Below are positions 1-7,556 of a stretch of DNA of 64,000 bases, in pieces (the first letter of the stretch is position 1; every line of letters begins with the position of its first letter). The stretch spans positions 1 through 64,000 of the forward strand of contig NZ_JACWNA010000008.1 in assembly GCF_015355765.1 (NCBI RefSeq). Direction: 5' to 3'. A program made the translations under genes and the position numbers. The notes under the pieces were generated by a model. The model ran no database searches, was not told where the DNA came from, and saw only the letters and a program-made list of their open reading frames with translations. The stretch is from Actinomyces haliotis. GTDB taxonomy: Bacteria; Actinomycetota; Actinomycetes; Actinomycetales; Actinomycetaceae.

Positions 1-1427
1 GGCTCTTCACGAACGAGGGTGTAGCGCGGGTCTGAACCCTCCGGCTTCGAGCAGCGACCTGGCGATGTAGTGGGTGAGGTTGCGGAAGCCGAGGGCGGAG
101 CCGCGGAGGTGTTCGAGGCGTCCGTTGATGGCCTCGGTCGGGCCGTTGCTGGTGCCGGGGCGGTCGAAGAACGCGAGGATGTCGGCGGCGCGTTGCTTCA
201 TGGTGCGGCCGAGCTTGCGGACCTCGACGAGCGCCGCGGGAACGCCGCTGCTGATCGCAGCGATCACCTCTTGCATCATCGCCTTCGCTTTCTTCTTGTC
301 GGGCTCCCGGTAGGCCGCGACGATGCGCTGGTAGATGCCCCAGGTCGCCTCGGCCTCGACGTGTTCCTCGCTCGCGAACACTGCGTCCAGGCGTGCCCGC
401 TGCCGGTCGGTGAGCAGGCTCGCCCCGGTGTGCAGGGTGCGGCGGGCTTTGTAGAGCGGGTCGCCCTTGAGCCCGCGGTGACCGGTGGTGTCTTGCTGGA
501 CCCGACGCCGGCAGACATCCAGCGCGTCGCCGGCGAGGCGGACCACGTGGAACGGGTCCATGACGGGGACGGCGTCGGGGAGTTCCTCGGCGGCAGCGGT
601 CTTGAACCCGGCGAAGCCGTCCATCGCGACCACCTCGATCCGCTTCGCGCCACTGCTTCGGGCGGCCCGCGAGCCACTGCTTGAACACCGCCTTGGAGCG
701 GCCCTCGACCATGTCCAGCAGCCTCGCCGGCCCGGTCTTGTTCCTCGCGGGCGTGAGGTCGATGATCACGGTGACGTACTTGTCGCCGAATCGGGTGTGT
801 CGCCAGACGTGCTCGTCGACACCGATCGTGGTGACCCCCTCGAACCGGGCGGGGTCGTCGATGAGGCGCCGCTTGCCTTCCGTGAGGACGGCGGCGTTCG
901 CGGCACTCCAGGACACCCCGAGACCTGCGGCGACGTGGGTGACGGTGAGGTGGTCGATGACGATGCCCCGCAGCGCCCACTCCAGGCCGCCGCGGGAGAT
1001 CTTCGCACGCGGCGCCGCTGCCCGCGTCATGTCCTGCCGCCACGTGCGCCGGCAGTGTCCGCACCGGTACCGGCGCACCCGCACCAGCAGGGTCGTCGGC
1101 CGGTGCCCGAACGGCTCGTGCGCCAGCGGGCGCGTCACCGTGTCCCGTGGCACGCCCTCGACACCGCACTTCCGACACCACGGGTCGTCCTCGACGACGC
1201 GGCATTCGATCGTGGCCCGATCCGGCTCGATCAGCTGGCCGACGGCGACGAGGCCGAGCTCGTCGAGGCGGCAGAACGTGGTCAGGTCAGGGGTCGCGAA
1301 AGTAGGGTGGAGCACGTCGAGGTCTTTCGGGATGGCGAGCGTGAAGAACTTCCATCATCCGGGAGACCTCGACCCCTACCCGGCCACCGACGCGCTCAAC
1401 CGACTACACCCTCGTTCGTGAAGAGCC
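1..1427 (-). mobile_element. ISL3-family insertion sequence, copy A
   Basis: A complete element whose ends are imperfect inverted repeats of about 24 bp beginning GGCTCTTCACGAACGAGGG; the left end is the first base of the window. It is 1427 bp, the same length as the copy at 4118-5544, and appears identical to it base for base where I compared them. Its transposase carries one frameshift. With the second copy in the same orientation it brackets a heavy-metal resistance module, so it looks like one arm of a composite transposon. The left target duplication lies outside the window. The right end also provides the last codons and stop of the P-type ATPase gene. Confidence 0.92.
7..1315 (-). pseudogene. 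ISL3 transposase, frameshifted (copy A)
   Basis: The transposase reads from a GTG at 1315 with the ISL3 zinc-finger cysteines, then the VDEHVWR catalytic segment. Near 639-642 the frame is broken and the rest (VVAMDGFAGF, then GPTEAINGRLEHLRGSALGF) continues in another frame from about 633 to the stop near 7. Compared with the intact relative at 11139-12446, which reads W-R-D-A-V-E-V-V-A-M-D across this point, there appears to be one extra base. Together the two frames make a protein of normal length, about 435 residues. I see no slippery heptamer, so I treat it as broken rather than programmed. Confidence 0.85.
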
Positions 1428-3398
1428 ACCTTGGCGGGTACCGAAATCGACCTGGGCGCGCCTAGTTTCGCCACGGCCCGGGCGGAGCATGCGCAGGCCG
1501 TTGAGGATGATCAGCGCCGCGCTGCCCTCGTTGAGGAGCAGGCCGGTGGTCAGGGACATCCAGCCGGCGAGGGCTGCGACGATCAGGATGGCGACGACGG
1601 TCAGGCTCAGGGCGATGTTGATCTTGATGTTGTTCCGAGCGCGGCGCGATAGTCGGATGGCGGCCGGGAGCCGGTCGAGCTCGTCGGCCATGAGGGCGAC
1701 ATCGGCGGTCTCTAGGGCGACGTCGGTGCTGGCGGCACCCATGGCGATGGCGAGGTCGGCGTTGGCCAGGGCGGGGGCGTCGTTGACGCCGTCGCCGACC
1801 ATCGCGATCACGCCGTGTTTCTCGCGCAGCTCACGGATTGCGGCGGATTTGTCCTCGGGGAGCAACTCGGCGCGGTAGTCGTCTAGCCCCAGGGCCTGCG
1901 CGGTGGACCTGGCGACGGTGGCGTTGTCGCCGGTGAGCATCAGGACCCGCTCGACTCCGAGGTCGCGCAGCTCGGCGAGGGTGCTTTCGGCGTCGGGGCG
2001 CAGCTGGTCGGCCACCGCCACGACGGCCAAGGGTCGGGTGTCGTCGCGAAGAACCACGGCCGTGCATCCTTCCGCCTCGGCGTGCGCCAGCGCCGGGCCT
2101 GCGGTGCCGTCAGTCCGGTCCTCGTCGGTGGGCCGGCCGATGTGCAGGGTGCGACCGTCGAGGGTGGCTTCCATGCCGGCTCCTGGCAGGGCGCGTGCAT
2201 CCTGGACGGCCGGGATGGTCAACCCGCGGTCACGGGCACCGGCCACGATCGCGGTCGCGATGGGGTGCTCGCTCTCGGACTCGACCGCCGCCGCAAGGGT
2301 CAGAGCCTCGTCCTCGCTGATCCCGTCGAGGGGCGTTACTTGAGCGAGATCGGGCCGGCCGCGGGTGAGGGTGCCGGTCTTGTCGAAGGCGACGGCCTTG
2401 ATGTCGGCCAGGCGCTCAAGGTAGATGCCGCCCTTGATGAGGATGCCGTCGCGGGCGCCCCGGGCGATAGCGGTGACCACGCTGACAGGCACCGAGATGA
2501 TCAGGGCGCAGGCGCAGGAGACAACCAGGACCACGAGGGCCCGGTAGATCGCCTCGCGCCACTCGAAGCCGAGCAGCGGCAGCACTAGTGCCACGGCTAC
2601 GGCAAGGGCGAACATCGCCGGGGTGTAGACAGCACCGAACTTGTCCGCGAACCGCTCGGCACCGCTGCGGTTGGCCTGGGCCTCCTCGACCTGCTCGATC
2701 ACCCGGGCCAGGACCGTGTCGTAGTACTCCTTGGTGACCTCGATCCGCAGCACGCCATTGCCGTTGAGGCTGCCGCCGAAGACCTCGGTGCCCGCCGTGA
2801 CCTCGACCGGCACCGACTCCCCGGTCACCGGGCTGGCGTCCACCCACGAGGCGCCATGGATCACAGCGCCGTCGGTGGGTAGGCGCTCACCGGGACGCAC
2901 CAGGACGACGTCACCGGGGTGGAGTTCCTCCACCGCCACGGTCTTGGTCGCCCCGTCATCGTTGAGTCGGTTGGCGGTGGGGGGTGCGAGCTCCATCAGG
3001 GCGCTAATAGACCCGCGGGCCTTGTCGGTGGCGTAGGCCTCCATCGCCTCACCGAGGCTGAAGATGACGACGAGCATCGCCGCCTCCTCGATCACCCCAA
3101 GCGCGATGGCTCCGATGGCGGCCACGACCAGCAGCACGGTGATGGTCAGCCGTTTGTGGCGCACCGCCCGGATCGCGCTGCGCAATGGGTAGACGCCGCC
3201 GATGAGGATCGCGCCCCAGAATAGGGCCAGGGCCACCGGCTCGGAGTGGATGGTCCACTCCACCACCAGCCCGGCCACCAGCAGCACCGCGGCGACGGCC
3301 AGCGTGACCATCTCGGGCTTCTGCCACCAGCGGCGGGCGCGAGGCCGAACCGCGACAGCGGACGTGACGTGTGGTGACGTGCTCGCATTAGCACTCAT
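1404..3398 (-). CDS. Heavy-metal translocating P1B-type ATPase (Cd/Zn/Co-like)
   Basis: A 664-residue metal-efflux pump. Visible motifs are the TGES actuator loop (about 192-195), the phosphorylation site DKTGT (339-343), SEHP in the nucleotide-binding domain and GDGVNDAP in the hinge. The membrane metal motif, normally Cys-Pro-Cys, reads Cys-Ala-Cys (295-297), and the last helix has NEGSAALIILNGLRML. There is no N-terminal HMA domain; one is encoded separately just upstream at 3428-3673, 29 bp away, probably in the same transcript. The final residues GSSRTRV and the stop come from the end of the ISL3 element at 1-1427, so the native C-terminus was clipped, though only after the last helix. 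Substrate is inferred from the family and the ArsR-type regulator next door. Confidence 0.9.
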   Translation of the reverse strand: MSANASTSPHVTSAVAVRPRARRWWQKPEMVTLAVAAVLLVAGLVVEWTIHSEPVALALFWGAILIGGVYPLRSAIRAVRHKRLTITVLLVVAAIGAIALGVIEEAAMLVVIFSLGEAMEAYATDKARGSISALMELAPPTANRLNDDGATKTVAVEELHPGDVVLVRPGERLPTDGAVIHGASWVDASPVTGESVPVEVTAGTEVFGGSLNGNGVLRIEVTKEYYDTVLARVIEQVEEAQANRSGAERFADKFGAVYTPAMFALAVAVALVLPLLGFEWREAIYRALVVLVVSCACALIISVPVSVVTAIARGARDGILIKGGIYLERLADIKAVAFDKTGTLTRGRPDLAQVTPLDGISEDEALTLAAAVESESEHPIATAIVAGARDRGLTIPAVQDARALPGAGMEATLDGRTLHIGRPTDEDRTDGTAGPALAHAEAEGCTAVVLRDDTRPLAVVAVADQLRPDAESTLAELRDLGVERVLMLTGDNATVARSTAQALGLDDYRAELLPEDKSAAIRELREKHGVIAMVGDGVNDAPALANADLAIAMGAASTDVALETADVALMADELDRLPAAIRLSRRARNNIKINIALSLTVVAILIVAALAGWMSLTTGLLLNEGSAALIILNGLRMLRPGRGETRRAQVDFGTRQGGSSRTRV

Positions 3399-3427
3399 CG
3401 ACTATTTCCCTTCCTCCACCGGTGACT

Positions 3428-3673
3428 TCATGCCCGGACCGGGCGCGCCGGGCCGGCGGCGACCAGGGGCAGCCCGGACTTCTTCGCGGCCGCGACGACG
3501 GCGTCATCGCTCACGGTGCCGTCGTGAGTGACCAGCACCAGACCGGAAGCAAGCGCGTCGACCTCCTTGACCCCGGGCAGGGACTCCACGACGGCGAGGT
3601 CACCCGCGCAGGTCACGCAGCCGCCTTCGATGGCGCGGTACTTGGAGCGGAGGAACTGGGTAGGGGTGGTCAC
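3428..3673 (-). CDS. Small heavy-metal-associated (HMA) domain protein
   Basis: 81 residues with a single HMA-like fold and the metal-binding motif G-G-C-V-T-C-A-G near residue 18, a Cys-x-x-Cys pair of the type that carries soft metal ions to P1B ATPases. It is the first gene of the metal operon; the ATPase follows 29 bp later and itself lacks an HMA domain, so this is probably its detached metal donor. A purine-rich stretch precedes the ATG at 3673, and the divergent regulator starts about 100 bp away. The specific metal cannot be read from the sequence. Confidence 0.82.
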   Translation of the reverse strand: MTTPTQFLRSKYRAIEGGCVTCAGDLAVVESLPGVKEVDALASGLVLVTHDGTVSDDAVVAAAKKSGLPLVAAGPARPVRA

Positions 3674-3755
3674 GGTTGATCTCCTTCTAGCTCGTGGAAC
3701 ATCGGACTTCGATGGACGTCAAAGTCTACGTTCCCGAGTTTGCCGTAGAGTTCGA

Positions 3756-3771
3756 TACATGTCAATATGTA
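3756..3771. promoter_or_regulatory. Candidate operator of the metal regulator
   Basis: A perfect inverted repeat, TACAT-GTCAAT-ATGTA, ends 3 bp before the regulator's ATG at 3775 and lies in the divergent control region of the metal operon. The stretch is AT-rich within GC-rich surroundings. Binding by the ArsR-type protein is inference from position. Confidence 0.5.
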
Positions 3772-3774
3772 CCC

Positions 3775-4152
3775 ATGTCGATGTCTGGTCTGTCCGCCCG
3801 TGACGCCGCGTTGGGATACTGCACGCCCCTCGCCCGCGAGCCGATCACCCCGGCGCAGGCCGAAGGTGTCTCCCGCACGCTTAAGGCTCTGGCCGATCCG
3901 GTGCGGCTGCGATTGATGTCGATGATCCTGTCCCACGAGGGCGCCGAGGCGTGCGCCATGTGTGACCTGACAGAGGGCTTCGACCTGTCGCAGTCGACCC
4001 TCAGCCACCACCTGAAGGTTCTGCACGACGCCGGCTTGGTCGACCGCGACAAGCGCGGCGTGTGGGTCTACTACAAGGCCCGCACGGAGGCGATGGACGC
4101 CCTGCGCACCCTATTCAGGCTCTTCACGAACGAGGGTGTAGCGCGGGTCTGA
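3775..4152 (+). CDS. ArsR/SmtB-family metal-sensing repressor, 3' end replaced by IS
   Basis: A winged-helix repressor of about 125 residues as now read. It has the ArsR core (TLKALADPVRLRLM), a cysteine pair in A-C-A-M-C-D-L at the start of the recognition region, and the DNA-reading helix SQSTLSHHLKVLHDAGLV. ArsR proteins release DNA when metal binds such cysteines. It is divergent from the HMA-ATPase operon, the usual layout for autoregulated metal efflux. I chose the ATG at 3775 because the family core starts soon after; an upstream in-frame ATG at 3694 would run through the promoter region. The ISL3 copy at 4118 cuts the gene near its natural end and adds LFTNEGVARV, so the sensor may still work. 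Confidence 0.8.
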   Translation: MSMSGLSARDAALGYCTPLAREPITPAQAEGVSRTLKALADPVRLRLMSMILSHEGAEACAMCDLTEGFDLSQSTLSHHLKVLHDAGLVDRDKRGVWVYYKARTEAMDALRTLFRLFTNEGVARV

Positions 4153-5544
4153 ACCCTCCGGCTTCGAGCAGCGACCTGGCGATGTAGTGGGTGAGGTTGC
4201 GGAAGCCGAGGGCGGAGCCGCGGAGGTGTTCGAGGCGTCCGTTGATGGCCTCGGTCGGGCCGTTGCTGGTGCCGGGGCGGTCGAAGAACGCGAGGATGTC
4301 GGCGGCGCGTTGCTTCATGGTGCGGCCGAGCTTGCGGACCTCGACGAGCGCCGCGGGAACGCCGCTGCTGATCGCAGCGATCACCTCTTGCATCATCGCC
4401 TTCGCTTTCTTCTTGTCGGGCTCCCGGTAGGCCGCGACGATGCGCTGGTAGATGCCCCAGGTCGCCTCGGCCTCGACGTGTTCCTCGCTCGCGAACACTG
4501 CGTCCAGGCGTGCCCGCTGCCGGTCGGTGAGCAGGCTCGCCCCGGTGTGCAGGGTGCGGCGGGCTTTGTAGAGCGGGTCGCCCTTGAGCCCGCGGTGACC
4601 GGTGGTGTCTTGCTGGACCCGACGCCGGCAGACATCCAGCGCGTCGCCGGCGAGGCGGACCACGTGGAACGGGTCCATGACGGGGACGGCGTCGGGGAGT
4701 TCCTCGGCGGCAGCGGTCTTGAACCCGGCGAAGCCGTCCATCGCGACCACCTCGATCCGCTTCGCGCCACTGCTTCGGGCGGCCCGCGAGCCACTGCTTG
4801 AACACCGCCTTGGAGCGGCCCTCGACCATGTCCAGCAGCCTCGCCGGCCCGGTCTTGTTCCTCGCGGGCGTGAGGTCGATGATCACGGTGACGTACTTGT
4901 CGCCGAATCGGGTGTGTCGCCAGACGTGCTCGTCGACACCGATCGTGGTGACCCCCTCGAACCGGGCGGGGTCGTCGATGAGGCGCCGCTTGCCTTCCGT
5001 GAGGACGGCGGCGTTCGCGGCACTCCAGGACACCCCGAGACCTGCGGCGACGTGGGTGACGGTGAGGTGGTCGATGACGATGCCCCGCAGCGCCCACTCC
5101 AGGCCGCCGCGGGAGATCTTCGCACGCGGCGCCGCTGCCCGCGTCATGTCCTGCCGCCACGTGCGCCGGCAGTGTCCGCACCGGTACCGGCGCACCCGCA
5201 CCAGCAGGGTCGTCGGCCGGTGCCCGAACGGCTCGTGCGCCAGCGGGCGCGTCACCGTGTCCCGTGGCACGCCCTCGACACCGCACTTCCGACACCACGG
5301 GTCGTCCTCGACGACGCGGCATTCGATCGTGGCCCGATCCGGCTCGATCAGCTGGCCGACGGCGACGAGGCCGAGCTCGTCGAGGCGGCAGAACGTGGTC
5401 AGGTCAGGGGTCGCGAAAGTAGGGTGGAGCACGTCGAGGTCTTTCGGGATGGCGAGCGTGAAGAACTTCCATCATCCGGGAGACCTCGACCCCTACCCGG
5501 CCACCGACGCGCTCAACCGACTACACCCTCGTTCGTGAAGAGCC
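4118..5544 (-). mobile_element. ISL3-family insertion sequence, copy B
   Basis: Second copy, 1427 bp, with the same terminal inverted repeats and the same transposase frameshift as the element at 1-1427, in the same orientation. The eight bases on the left (CCTATTCA) and right (GGCGAACC) do not match, so it lacks its own target duplication. That fits one arm of a composite transposon or a rearranged insertion. On its left it truncates the metal regulator; on its right it abuts the tail of another ISL3-type transposase gene. Confidence 0.92.
4124..5432 (-). pseudogene. ISL3 transposase, frameshifted (copy B)
   Basis: Same organisation as copy A: zinc-finger and first catalytic segment from a GTG at 5432, an apparently extra base near 4756-4759, then the rest in another frame to about 4124. 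The change is the same in both copies, so it was present before they duplicated. Movement would need an intact related transposase in trans; the element at 11018-12452 encodes a related but clearly diverged one. Confidence 0.85.
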
Positions 5545-5545
5545 G

Positions 5546-5685
5546 GCGAACCTGACCGCCAAGACGATCAAGAGGGTCGGGCGCGGGTACCGCAACCATC
5601 GGAACTACAGATGCCGCATCATTGGCTATGCGCCCCGACCGATCGCGGCGTGAACACCCAGCACTACGCTCAAAGATGAAAAGCC
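5546..5685 (+). mobile_element. 3' remnant of a different ISL3-type element
   Basis: An open frame from 5546 to a TGA at 5651-5653 encodes 35 residues, including KTIKRVGRGYRNHRNYRC, typical of the C-terminus of another ISL3-type transposase subgroup. About 30 bp after the stop, the sequence ending ATGAAAAGCC at 5685 read inward begins GGCTTTTCAT, a plausible right inverted repeat. Copy B interrupts this element, leaving only its tail. This implies at least two rounds of insertion here. Confidence 0.65.
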
Positions 5686-5699
5686 AAATTGAGTCCAGT

Positions 5700-5709
5700 A
5701 CAATATTGT
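5700..5709. promoter_or_regulatory. AT-rich palindrome before the peroxidase cassette
   Basis: ACAATATTGT is a perfect 10-bp palindrome in the short space between the IS remnant and the catalase-like gene, about 26 bp before its ATG. It could be an operator or overlap a -10 element. No regulator gene is adjacent to assign it to. Confidence 0.3.
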
Positions 5710-5735
5710 TATCACGATGTCGAGGAGGCGTACCG

Positions 5736-6815
5736 ATGAACCCCATCCGCTACCACGATGACGTCGAGGTCCCCGTCGAGAACGAGGCCGAGATCTCCCA
5801 GCGAATCGTCGAACGAATGGCCGCCACCCAGGCGGAGAACGCCGCCCGTCACCGCCACGCCCACCGCGACGCGCACGCCAAGAGCCACGCGATCATCACC
5901 GGGCAACTCACCGTCCACAACGACCTGCCGCACGAGCTCGCGCAGGGCATCTTCGCCACCCCCGGCACCCACGAGGTCGTCGCCCGCCTCTCGTCGGCAC
6001 CCGGCGACATCCACTCCGACGAGATCCCTGCCCCGCGGGGTTTCGCGCTCAAGATCATCGGCGTGGAGGGCGCGCGCCTGTCCCCCGAGCTCGGTGGCGC
6101 CAACCAGGACTTCCTCATGGTGAACTTCCCGACGCTCGCGTTCGGCACCGTGACCAAGTACGAGGACATGCTCGACATCCTCGAGAAGAACGCGAGCAAC
6201 CCGGCCGCCGCGCAGAAGGCGGTCTCCGCCGCCGCCCGGGGCATCGCCTCGATCACCGAGAAACTCGGTCGCACCCCCGGCGCGACCGTCCAGGGCCTCG
6301 CGAACGACTACTCCCACATACTCGGTGAGACCTTCTACACCCAGGCCGCGATCCGTTACGGCGACCACATCGCCAAGATGTCCCTCGCGCCGACCGGGGA
6401 GGTCGCCGAGCTCACCGGCGTCGACGTCGGCGACGACTTCGACGCGATGCGTACCGCGGTCGTCCGCCACTTCATGACCAAGGGCGCGACGTACGAGCTG
6501 CGGGCGCAGCTGTGCACCGACCTGAAGACCATGCCCGTCGAGGACGCCGCCGTGCTCTGGGACGAGGACGAGTCCCCGTTCCGCGTGGTCGCGACGGTCC
6601 GTTTCGACCCGCAGGACGTCGGCGGACCCGCCCGTCGGGTCGCCGGTGACGACCACCTCGCGTTCAACCCGTGGAACGGAGTCGAGGCGCACCGGCCGCT
6701 CGGCTCGATCATGCGCGTCCGCAAGCTCGCCTACGAGTCGTCCTCGCGGCAGCGGCACGACCTCAACGCCGTGGCCCGCCGGGAGCCGGACTCCCTCGCC
6801 GACCTCACCGCCTGA
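5736..6815 (+). CDS. Catalase-family haem protein (catalase-like/SrpA-like)
   Basis: 359 residues, shorter than a classical catalase (about 480 or more). The N-terminal HAKSHAIITGQL (about 47-58) resembles the catalase distal-His segment, and RLSSAPG followed by PRGFALKI matches the catalase substrate-channel region. R-K-L-A-Y near 329-333 could give the proximal haem tyrosine in an R-x-x-x-Y pattern. Such proteins are usually haem peroxidases or peroxide-dependent oxidases rather than strong catalases. The ATG at 5736 has GAGGAGG ahead of it; an earlier in-frame ATG would run back into the IS remnant. It is the first gene of a three-gene operon with an unknown protein and a DyP peroxidase. 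Confidence 0.8.
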   Translation: MNPIRYHDDVEVPVENEAEISQRIVERMAATQAENAARHRHAHRDAHAKSHAIITGQLTVHNDLPHELAQGIFATPGTHEVVARLSSAPGDIHSDEIPAPRGFALKIIGVEGARLSPELGGANQDFLMVNFPTLAFGTVTKYEDMLDILEKNASNPAAAQKAVSAAARGIASITEKLGRTPGATVQGLANDYSHILGETFYTQAAIRYGDHIAKMSLAPTGEVAELTGVDVGDDFDAMRTAVVRHFMTKGATYELRAQLCTDLKTMPVEDAAVLWDEDESPFRVVATVRFDPQDVGGPARRVAGDDHLAFNPWNGVEAHRPLGSIMRVRKLAYESSSRQRHDLNAVARREPDSLADLTA

Positions 6816-6839
6816 CCCCTCACCCCCTTGGAGGACCCC

Positions 6840-7556
6840 ATGAACGAGAAGCTGACGTCCGAACAGACCCGCATCGACCCGCGCCTCTCGGAGGAGAGCC
6901 GCATGGAGGAGTTCCGCCGCGTGGTCAAGGAGGTCGCGGCCGACGCGCCGACGATCTCCCAGATCGCGATCAACTCCCTGCTCACCGACAAGAACCCGCT
7001 CCACGAGGGCACGTACGAGTCGGCCGGCCGGGCCGGTGCCCGCTCCGGCAACGTGTCCGAGCTGACCGCCATCGCCGACCTCAGGCCCGGCGGCGCCGAC
7101 CGGCTGCGCCGCATCTTCGGCCTCACCGGCGGCGACTTCGACGGCGCCAAGCGCGTCTCGACGCTGCACAACATGCGGTTCGTGTTCCTCGACGACGACA
7201 CGCGTGTGCTGTTCGCCACGGCCTACGACGGCGACTGGGACACCTACATCGACGACTTCGCGACGAAGATCCCCGAGCTCATGGACCTGTTGTTCGCCAA
7301 CGTCGAGGGCTGGCCGGGGATCGACTCCCCGAAGGTCAAGGACTTCATCGCCGACCACCAGATCGACGCCGCCGCGTGGTTCGTCGCGAACCCGCAGGTG
7401 ACGGTCGTGGACGTGCGCCGGTACCAGCGCATGGAGCAGGCCCTGGACACGTTCTTCGACGCGATGGCGGCGAACACCGCGATGGACGCGACGACCCGGG
7501 AGGCCCTGTCGGCGCTGTCGGACGCGGTGGCGACGCCGCAGGGGGTGGACTACTGA
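6840..7556 (+). CDS. Conserved protein of unknown function in the peroxidase cassette
   Basis: 238 residues, apparently soluble, with no signal peptide or membrane helix. I cannot name the family with confidence. The middle reads HNMRFVFLDDDTRVLFATAY, then DGDWDTYIDDFATKIPELMD, then EGWPG and D-F-I-A-D-H-Q: acidic and aromatic motifs that look conserved rather than random. The ATG at 6840 is preceded by GGAGG; a TTG at 6828 is also in frame. It follows the catalase-like gene by 24 bp, and its stop overlaps the DyP start by one base, so it is very probably co-translated with the peroxidase. A role in haem or peroxide chemistry is inferred from context only. Confidence 0.75.
   Translation: MNEKLTSEQTRIDPRLSEESRMEEFRRVVKEVAADAPTISQIAINSLLTDKNPLHEGTYESAGRAGARSGNVSELTAIADLRPGGADRLRRIFGLTGGDFDGAKRVSTLHNMRFVFLDDDTRVLFATAYDGDWDTYIDDFATKIPELMDLLFANVEGWPGIDSPKVKDFIADHQIDAAAWFVANPQVTVVDVRRYQRMEQALDTFFDAMAANTAMDATTREALSALSDAVATPQGVDY

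Noticed and set aside
639-642. Programmed frameshift in the ISL3 transposase
   Set aside because: No slippery heptamer or stimulatory structure seen, and the related copy C has no shift.
4110-5552. Target site duplication around ISL3 copy B
   Set aside because: The flanking octamers CCTATTCA and GGCGAACC differ; likewise for copy C.
5712-7358. Long open frames on the minus strand across the peroxidase cassette and many other genes
   Set aside because: High-GC antisense frames; the plus-strand products match known families and have ribosome binding sites.
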